Part shown: piece by piece, positions 46,881-55,545 of the stretch
Layout of the letters: every line of letters begins with the position of its first letter
Position numbering within the stretch: the first letter of the stretch is position 1
Assembly: GCA_029834535.1 (NCBI GenBank)
Contig: JAQMWT010000309.1
Span: forward strand, 62,001-126,000
Direction: 5' to 3'
DNA: 64,000 nucleotides
Source of the DNA: Chrysophaeum taylorii
Taxonomy: Eukaryota > Sar > Pelagophyceae > Pelagomonadales > Pelagomonadaceae
Translations under genes and position numbers: made by a program
Notes under the pieces: model-generated
Seen by the model: the letters and a program-made list of their open reading frames with translations, nothing else
Told to the model about the DNA's origin: nothing
Database searches by the model: none

Positions 46881-47990
46881 CGACGACCTGTGAGACAGGG
46901 AAAGGTCCGGACGGCTACGGTAAAGAACGCCGAGACTGGGCCTGCCGTGTGGTCGCCAACTAGAAGAGGTCTTGTAGAAGAGCCACTACTCGTGCCTTCT
47001 CGGACAGCAGCCCAAGAGGAAGGATCCATGGCGGATCATCAAACTCGCCAAAATAGGGTCGCGGCATCGGAGGTTAAGGCCAACAAGGTGCGGTGTCGTC
47101 GGCTGGAGGAGCATCTGCACACGCTCGAGGCACCCCTCGCTTCCCGGCGATGTGCGCGCACTTCTCCAGCAGACGAGACGATCGCTCGGGGTAGTTCGCG
47201 ACGCGGCGAGCCTGGTTTCGTCAGGACCAGACGGTCTCGCACGCGGCGCCTTCCTGGGGACCAACAAGACTTGACGTCAACGAGCATCTCAGCTTGCGCG
47301 TCTCGGCCCTCCACCTCTAGATCAGAGTCGAGACGCCGCGCAGTCCGAGGGATGTCGCGAGCGCAGCCCTTCTACTTTGACATCGTTTTCCGCATCGCGT
47401 CGCGGGGATTCGCTCGATGTTGTTTTGGGATGCCAAACCAACTCCCGTGCCCGAGAGGCCGCGGCTGATAGGATATTTTGATTGTGCCAAGAAAATGAAA
47501 CCAACAGAAACGCAGCGCGTGACGCGGGCGCGATTGCTCGTCAACCTCGCCCGGGACGGCACGGCAGACCAAGCGAAAGAGGCGGTGGCGAAGTCGTTGT
47601 TGGCACTTGCCTTAACACAACGACGAAAACCAAATCGCGATCGCGAGGGCGGGCGCGATTATTCCGGTGCTCGTCAAACTCGCAAAGAAAGGGATCGAAC
47701 GCGCGGAAGTGCAGGCGGCGGGGGGGGGGGGGGTTGTTAAATCTCTCCTCCAAGAACGCCGAAAACAAAATTTTGATAGCGAACGCGGGCGCGATTATTC
47801 CGGTGCTCGTCGAACTCGCGGACGGATTCCGGTGCTCGTCGAACTCGCGGACGACGCGACAAGAGAGGATGGGGCTTTGTGGAATCTCGCCGTCGACGTC
47901 CAAAACCGAATCGCGATCGCAAAGGCGGGGTGCCCGGAGGATTCACCCATTTTCCCTTTCACACTAAAACACGTCACTTTCAAGTCGCTG
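46881..47990 (+). pseudogene. Decayed kinase-less paralogue of the 4HB-kinase-ARM gene
   Basis: Nucleotide-level homologue of 50583-55125. 47029-47300 matches its N-terminal helical domain (ASEVKANKVRCRRL, LHTLEAPLA). Sequence equivalent to the end of that domain (about 47300) then joins directly to the equivalent of the post-kinase linker (47345-47470, FYFDIVFRIASRG). The whole kinase (about 1.2 kb) is missing. Two to three armadillo units follow (about 47500-47950, ENKILIANAGAIIPVLVELA) in broken frames, with a poly-G run at 47719-47730. Several frameshifts and stops make it non-functional. It lies 2.6 kb upstream of the intact gene in the same orientation, as after a tandem duplication. 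Confidence 0.75.
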
Positions 47991-50582
47991 GGATTTATAA
48001 ACTGAAAAGGTTCTTGGCGAACGTGTGGTGATCACAGGAGCTTAGATTGGCGGGGGTGAGAGCCTTTGGGAGTAAACTCAAAGGTTGCGTTAAAGGGCGG
48101 AGCGTGCGCGGCTTCGATTGGCGGGGGTCCGGGCGTCGAGCGAAAAGGAGAACTGGGGTGAGTGGAAGGAATTGGCCTACGCATTGGGCTTGGATCTAGT
48201 TAGCTAAGTCCTGGTTTGTGGCCCGGTCTTGTTAGTGGCAGGGACCTGACGGTCCTCGGAGGCAGGGCTTGGCGACAGCCGCGTCCAAGGGGGCGGGGGG
48301 GGCGCGAGAACAGCGTTTTCCAAGGCGGGGGGGGCGCCACCCCCCAGCGCTAAAGTTTTGTGTCCGGGGGGAAGTCTGCGACCTCCTAGCTCGAAAGTTT
48401 CGTGGTGGTAAGGGGGTGTCCGACCTGACCTGACCTGACCTGACCTGACCTGACCTGACCTGACCACCGCGCACGCACTCTAGAAGAGGCTTCGAATGCT
48501 TGCCGAGCGCCCTGGTGGTCAGCAGAGCTATAGTACTACGGACGGCCACGGACTGGGTGCCGGCGACGAGCGCCTCTGCTAGCCTCGCGCTCTTCGCGGG
48601 CTAATGATTAAAAGCGTTAAAATAATCGGACCAGCGGCTGCAGGAAAATAAATCACTGTGCCTTAGCCATACGCGCGACTCCGAGCCAGAGTAAAACTTG
48701 TCGTCGTCGGAATATTGTACGCGTCCTGTCCTCAAGACGACGATGATGACGACAACGAACCGCCCCCCTCGAACATGGCGAGGCCAACGAGCCAGACTCC
48801 GCCGACGAGCCTGCCCTCGAGGAGGAGGAGGAGGAGGGGGAGGAGGAGGATGAGAGCCCAATTCCCGAGGAGAACCGAACCTCCGCGACTACCTCATGGA
48901 CCTCGGAGACGCCACATTCTACCATGAGGCCGCCGCCACACTCCTTGCGGCCCATTCGGCGTCGCCAAACACCCCCCTCGAAACCCAATTTCCCTGCCAA
49001 ACCGAAGCCTACATTGTAGAGCCACTCAAGTGCTGCGGTGCCCGTCGTCCTAAGGGGGGGGGGGGGGGGGGGCATCGATCCCTCCGCGCTATAGTAGGGG
49101 AGGAGATACCGACCCCCCAGCGCTGAGCTTTCGTGTTGGGGGGGTGTTCTTTTCGTGTTCTCGCCCCCCCCCCGGATGTGGCTGTCGCCAAGCCCAGGGG
49201 GGGTGCCGCGCTGGGACATCGACGTGCGGCGGAGACATCAAGGGTGGCCCATGGCTCACTCACGACGACGCTTGTCGATATGGGTGTAGTGCCTTGGCGC
49301 CCGATCTTTTACGGGACGACGACGATGACGAGATCAGATTGCCCCTGGTGCCCAAGCTATCGTCGGTCGAGGAAGGTGGCGTCACAGATAGATGCGCCCG
49401 GGGTCGACAAAGGGATGAGGTAGTTAGTGGACTTGGTAGACTTGGCGGCGTTGACCGACTTTGAGGCCGTCGAGGAGCAGAAACAACGGAGGCGGCTGCT
49501 ACCGTTCACGGACGAGGGTGAGCTCGCTGCGTGCGTCAGCAAGAGATGCAATAGAAAGTGCATCGAGCGCGGGTCTAATTTCGACAAGCTCATCGCATAC
49601 CGACGCCTCGTGCTGGCACACCGGTGAGAAGCCGACCGGGCATCCCGAGGGCGGTGCGTCGAGGGCACTAGTATGACCGCGGACCGGTCCAAGCGGTTCC
49701 GAGCGCACGCGCGCCGCGCGACCGCGCTCAATGGAGCGAAGAGCGCGAAAGAGCCCCGGGGCCGTTGACCACCGCGGTTTGTCCACGGCGCGAACGGCAG
49801 CGCAAAGGCGGCAGCGGCAACCACGGAGTCGTGTCAGCCTCGCGCGCACCAGGCGCACGGGCCATCTTGCCGCAGTCGTTTGGCCCTCGCCTCCCACGCT
49901 CGACAGCCAGAGCACACTCCGCCCCGCGAACCCGTCGCAGATCCGATCGACGCGACACGACAGAAACTGGTGGCCGACCAAGTTCGTTAGGAGGATTTGT
50001 TGGCCGTAGGCTTGCCAGGATTCCCACTAGCGATTTTCGCCGCGGATTTGCCGCCTCATTCGGATTCGACGTGCTCTGCTCCCCCTTTTGTGGATCCGGA
50101 CAAACGCCGCTTCCACAAAATTTTAGCTTTTCATCCTGTCATCTTTCTTCTTTAGACCCGAAACCGGCGCGACTTCTTCCCTACCGCAGACGTTCGAATC
50201 GCGTCGACAAAGCTGAATGCTGGCGGGGCCTTTTCGAGGCAAACAAACGGCAGCTCGGATCGACTTCGCCCGTCGCCGGCACGATCGCAAGTCTCCGTCT
50301 TCGAAGGGACCCCCTAAAAGTCCACCGAGGGCTTGCCAACCCCCAGGACGCCGCACGGACGCGTTCGCCACCGGCCTTTACTCCTACGACTCTGTCGAGA
50401 GTAAGGCCATAAGCAAGCGGTTTGCTGCTTTGAGAACGAACGACCCCCACCCACACTTATTTTGTGGTAAAAGACGCTTGCTTGTGGTTGAAGTCGTGGA
50501 GAGAATGCAAGAAAAATAAATCCAAGTGGTTTAATAATTGTCTGGGGCTGCCGTGTGCAACAAAAAAGAAAAGAAGGACATC
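47991..50582. other. Repeat-rich region, no confident gene
   Basis: 48030-48180 resembles Helitron-associated sequence at 18985-19075 and 20941-21010 (GCTTAGATTGGCGG, GGGGTGAGTGG). (CCTGA)9 lies at 48422-48465. G-rich tracts at 48290-48340 and 49055-49072 accompany two related blocks, CACCCCCCAGCGCTAAAG (48345) and GACCCCCCAGCGCTGAG (49109). Plus frame 49427-49627 (DLAALTDFEAVEEQKQRRRL) looks coding-like but is too short and unrecognised. 50000-50460 holds competing frames without motifs. Confidence 0.35.
48422..48465. repeat. (CCTGA)n tandem repeat
   Basis: About nine head-to-tail pentanucleotide units. Confidence 0.95.
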
Positions 50583-53500
50583 ATGGCGGACATCGTGGCG
50601 ACGATCATCAACCTCGTCCAAACGGGTTACGGCAACGCGTCGGAGGTCAAGGCAAACAAGGTGCGGTGTCGTCGGCTGGGCGAGCGTCTGCGCGCGCTCG
50701 AGGGCCCCCTCGCTCGCCTCGTCCGCGATGGCGTCGTCGAAGTAACCGGCGATGAGCGCGCACTTCTCCAGCAGACGCTCGGGGTGGTTCGCGACGCGAT
50801 GAGCCTGATCGAGAAGTTTCGTCAGACCAGATGGTACGGCCGCGCGTACGGCGCCGTCTTGGGAAACCACAAGACCGAGTTCGAGGACGTCAACGAGCGG
50901 CTCCGCGCGTGCGTCGAGGGCCTCCACCTCGAGATCAGCGCCGAGACGATGTTTGCCGCGCGCGACGATGACAAGGACGACTTGCTTGAGGACCTCAAGC
51001 AGAACCACGTCCTCCTCGAAGCCATGTTGGCCGAGCAGGGTCGTTCGAGCGCAGACGTCGCGGCGATACGAAAAGAGCTGAGCGCGGTCGACGCGCAGCT
51101 GCAGCACCTGGGCGAGCATTTGGTTTCGGCCGTCAAGGCTGTTTTCGAGAAGGGTCAGGCCGCAATGGTCGAGAGGCTGGAGACTATCGAGGCGCTGCTC
51201 GCGGCATCATCTCGTCGTCGACCGCCGAGTTCTAAAAAAGTGATGTTGCGCGAGATCAAGCAGAGCGAGATTCTCGAGACTGACGAGATCCTCGGCACGG
51301 GGGCGTTTGGCGAGGTCCGCGCTGCGACCTGGGGCGCGTGCCAAGTGGCTCTGAAGAGGATCGTAGTCGACTCGGCTCAAGCACGCGACGAGCTGCTGAA
51401 GGAAGCGATGGTGTACCAATCCCTGATCCACCCAAACGTGCTCGCGTATTACGGCTTCTGTTTGGAGAACAACTGCTTGGTCATGGAACGCGCGTTCGGC
51501 GGCAGTCTCTACGAAAGGATTCACGTGTCAAAGGCCGAGCTCCCGCTCGCTCTCGTCGTCGCGTACGCGAGCGATATCGTCGAGGGTCTCGCCTTCCTGC
51601 ACAGCCGCGGCGCGTACCATCGGGATCTCAAGTCACCAAACCTGCTGATATGCGGCGGCGGCAACCTCAAGCTCGCCGATTTTGGCATCGCCACAACGGC
51701 ATCGCGTGCGAGCACAATGTCCAAAAGGCGCGGAACCTGCCAATGGATGGCACCAGAGTGAGAGCGTTCTTCCGCGCGAATTGATCGCAACTCTCTTTGT
51801 GCGCAGAATCCTCAAGCGCGACGACTCGAGGAAGCCGCGGTGGGGGCAAGGCGACCTGTTCGCGCTCGGCATGGTGTTGTACGAGTTGTGCACCCATTCG
51901 CTTCCTTGGGATGGGTACGACGAGTTCCAGATTATGATGGCGGTCGTCTTTGAAAAGCGACGTCCTTTAATCCAGGATTCCGAGCGCGCTGCGCTTCCCG
52001 ACTTGGTCGAGCTCACAGAAAAGTTGTGGGTGCACGACCCGGACGCGCGCCCGACTCTCGCGGACGGTTCGGTGCAACGACGACTCGCGACGACCCTCGA
52101 AGCGCTCGGCGGCGACCCGCGAAAGTTCGACGTTGTCCTCCGCAGCGCTGCGGCTGCGCACTCTGGACAGCCGAGGGTTGTCACGCGAGACACAAGTGTG
52201 CTGGATTACTTCACTTCTACTTTGGCATCGTTTTCCTCATTGCTTCGCGGTTATTCCATCGACATCGCCGTTCGATGTTTCACTTCGACTATGACATGGT
52301 TATTGGCATTTGTTCGCAGGGACTCGATCGACGTCGCCGTTTCGGATTTGGGCTGTCGAACCAATCCCCGCGCCCGAGAGGCCGCGGCTGATATGGTTCT
52401 TCGATTATGCCGAAAAGATGAAACCAATAGAATAGCGTTGCGGGACGCGGGTGCGATTCCGTTGCTCGTCAACCTCGCGCTCGACGACACGGACCGAGCG
52501 AAAGAAGCGGCGGCGGCGGCGTTGCAGGATCTGGCCTTCGAAAACGACGAAAACAAAACTGCGATCGCGAAGGCGAGCGCGATTCCGGTGCTCGTCGAAC
52601 TCGCAAAGGATGGGAACGAGGCGGCGAAAAGGAAAGCGGCGGCGGCGTTGTCGAATCTCGCGGTCAACGCCAAAAACCAAATCGCGATCGCGAAGGCGGG
52701 TGCGATTCCGGTGCTCGTCGAACTCGCAAAGGATGGGAACGAGGCGGCGAAAAGGAAAGCGGCGGCGGCGTTGTCGAATCTCGCGGTCAACGCCGAAAAC
52801 GAAATCGCGATCGCGAAGGCGGGCGCAATTCCGGTGCTCGTCGAACTCGCAAAGGATGGGAACGATGCGTCGAGAGAGAAAGCGGCGAGGGCGTTGCGGA
52901 ATCTCGCTGTCAACGCCGAAAACAAAATTGCGATCGCGGAGGCGGGCGCGATTCCGGTGCTCGTCAAACTCGCAAAGGATGGGAACATTGTGGCGAGAGG
53001 GAATGCGGCGAGGGCTTTGTGGAGTCTCTCCGTCAACGACGAAAACAAAATTTTGATCGCGAAGGCGGGCGCGATTCCGGTGCTCGTCGAACTCGCAAAG
53101 GATGGGAACGAGGCGGCGAAAAAGAATGCGGCGGGGGCGTTGGGGAATCTCGCGGTCAACGCCAAAAACGAAATCGCGATCGCGAAGGCGGGCGCGATTC
53201 CGGTGCTCGTCGAACTCGCAAAGGATGGGAACATTGTGGCGAGAGAGAAAGCGGCGAGGGCTTTGTGGAGTCTCTCCGTCAACGCCGAAAACAGAATTTT
53301 GATAGCGAAGGCGGGCGCGATTCCGGTTCTCACCGAACTCGCAAAGGATGGGAACGATGCGGCGAAAGAGAAAGCGGCGGGGGCGTTGTGGAATCTCGCG
53401 GTCAACGCCGAAAACAAAATCGCGATCGCGAAGGCGGGCGCAATTCCGGTGCTCGTCGAACTCGCAAAGGATGGGAACGAAGGGGCGAAAAAGAAAGCGG

Positions 53501-55125
53501 CGGGGGCGTTGTGGAATCTCGCCGTCAACGCCGAAAACAGAATTTTGATAGCGAAGGCGGGCGCGATTCCGGTTCTCGTCGAACTCGCAAAGGATGGGAA
53601 CGATGCGGCGAAAAAGAATGCGGCGGGGGCGTTGGGGAATCTCGCGGTCAACGCCAAAAACGAAATCGCGATCGCGAAGGCGGGCGCGATTCCGGTGCTC
53701 GTCGAACTCGCAAAGGATGGGAACGAAGGGGCGAAAAAGAAAGCGGCGGGGGCGTTGGGGAATCTCGCGGTTAACGACGAAAACAAAATTTTGATCGCGA
53801 AGGCGGGCGCGATTCCGGTTCTCGTCGAACTCGCAAAGGATGGGAACGAGGCGGCGAAAAAGAATGCGGCGGGGGCGTTGGGGAATCTCGCCGTCAACGC
53901 CAAAAACGAAATCGCGATCGCGAAGGCGGGCGCGATTCCGGTGCTCGTCGAACTCGCAAAGGATGGGAACGAGGCGGCGAAAAAGAATGCGGCGGGGGCG
54001 TTGGGGAATCTCGCTGTCAACGCCGAAAACAAAATTGCGATCGCGGAGGCGGGCGCGATTCCGGTGCTCGTCAAACTCGCAAAGGATGGGAACATTGTGG
54101 CGAGAGGGAATGCGGCGAGGGCTTTGTGGAGTCTCTCCGTCAACGACGAAAACAAAATTTTGATCGCGAAGGCGGGCGCGATTCCGGTGCTCGTCGAACT
54201 CGCAAAGGATGGGAACGAGGCGGCGAAAAAGAATGCGGCGGGGGCGTTGGGGAATCTCGCCGTCAACGCCGAAAACAGAATTTTGATAGCGAAGGCAGGC
54301 GCGATTCCGGTTCTCACCGAACTCGCAAAGGATGGGAACGAAGGGGCGAAAAAGAAAGCGGCGGGGGCGTTGTGGAATCTCGCCGTCAACGCCGAAAACA
54401 GAATTTTGATAGCGAAGGCGGGCGCGATTCCGGTTCTCACCGAACTCGCAAAGGATGGGAACGAGGCGGCGAAAAAGAATGCGGCGGGGGCGTTGGGGAA
54501 TCTCGCGGTCAACGCCAAAAACGAAATCGCGATCGCGAAGGCGGGCGCGATTCCGGTGCTCGTCGAACTCGCAAAGGATGGGAACATTGTGGCGAGAGAG
54601 AAAGCGGCGGGGGCGTTGTGGAATCTCGCCGTCAACGCCGAAAACAGAATTTTGATAGCGAAGGCGGGCGCGATTCCGGTTCTCACCGAACTCGCAAAGG
54701 ATGGGAACGAAGGGGCGAAAAAGAAAGCGGCGGGGGCGTTGTGGAATCTCGCGGTTAACGACGAAAACAAAATTTTGATCGCGAAGGCGGGCGCGATTCC
54801 GGTTCTCGTCGAACTCGCAAAGGATGGGAACGAGGCGGCGAAAGAGAAAGCGGCGGGGGCGTTGTCGAATCTCGCCGTCAACGCCAAAAACGAAATCGCG
54901 ATCGCGAAGGCGGGCGCGATTCCGGTGCTCGTCGAACTCGCAAAGGATGGGAACGAGGCGGCGAGAGAGAATGCGGCGGGGGCGTTGTGGAATCTTGCCT
55001 TCTACAGAGGCAACATAAGAGCAATTCAGGAGGCAGGTGCTGTCAAAGCCCTCGAGGAGATCATGAGGTCAGGGAGCGATCGTGCGAAAGGAAACGCCAC
55101 TCGAGCCCTCGCCTTACTACGCTAA
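50583..55125 (+). CDS. MLKL-like 4-helix / TKL kinase / armadillo-repeat protein
   Basis: Two exons (50583-51757, 51807-55125), 1497 residues. Residues 1-160 are helical (EVKANKVRCRRLGERLRALE, KFRQTRWYGRAYGAVLGNHK, FEDVNERLRACVEGLHLEIS). The pattern fits the MLKL_NTD/HeLo-like four-helix superfamily, which in animals, plants and fungi permeabilises membranes in cell death. A coil and a Ser/Arg hinge follow. The kinase (about 230-500) has LGTGAFGEV, VALKRI, HRDLKSPNLL, DFG and GTCQWMAPE, all catalytic residues present, TKL/Raf-like. A linker (about 500-590) precedes 22 armadillo repeats to the C-terminus. An immune or stress death-sensor role is inference. A decayed kinase-less relative lies upstream. 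The start ATG gives MADIVATIINL; codons further upstream are non-ATG. Confidence 0.8.
51758..51806 (+). other. Intron of the 4HB-kinase-ARM gene
   Basis: 49 bp, GTGAGA..TGCGCAG. Splicing gives WMAPE-ILKRDD, the normal kinase subdomain VIII sequence. Unspliced, the frame stops at 51759. Confidence 0.85.
52417..55125 (+). repeat. Array of 22 armadillo repeats, 123-bp period
   Basis: Units of 41 residues (consensus NKIAIAKAGAIPVLVELAKD, then GNEAAKKNAAGALGNLAVNAE). The first and last two units are diverged; about 20 central units are near-identical at DNA level. Variation is concentrated at a few positions: residues 2-4, the V/T-E/K pair after VL, the dipeptide after DGN (EA, DA, EG, IV), and the residue before NL (G, W, S, R). 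A two-unit block (from NKIAIAEAGAIPVLVKLAK) recurs exactly nine units later, indicating segmental duplication inside the array. Confidence 0.95.
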
Positions 55126-55545
55126 CGCCGCCTTCCGCACGCTCTGGCGCGGGGCCGCGCATCTGGGCCGCGGGGGAACCGGGTCTATTCGTGAAGAACG
55201 GAACCACCTTGCCGGCTCACCAGTGTACCTTCGAGCTCTAGTGCTTTGTGACTCGCACGCGCCGCATAGGGTAATTGTGGTGGCCGGGTCTATGGTTGGC
55301 AAACTGGCGCAGGTTCCGAGCTAAGAGCCCCATCAACCTCACTGCCACCCTCTTTACACCATCTACTCCGTCTCATCCTCTTTCCTCGCTTTATTATCCC
55401 CTCCCTTAATTTCCATCCATCTTATGCGGCCCCGGCGCCTCACGCACACGTAGGGCGGCTTTCCTGGCCCGCAAGCTGTGGAGGTTTTGGTGTACCCCCC
55501 CCCCCACCACAGCATTGAATAATAATAACCCTTATAGGAGGAATA
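55126..55545. other. Intergenic
   Basis: 420 bp between the armadillo gene stop and VPS35L. A poly-C run lies at 55495-55505 and AATAATAA just before the ATG. No gene seen. Confidence 0.4.

Noticed and set aside
51682-51806. Separate start for the armadillo part at 51682
   Set aside because: The 49-bp GT..AG intron joins the kinase halves exactly at MAPE/ILKRDD, so the upstream exon belongs to the same gene.
52251-54887. 878-codon minus-strand frame opposite the armadillo array
   Set aside because: Periodic FPSFASST-type translation is the antisense of the 123-bp repeat; no independent coding signal.
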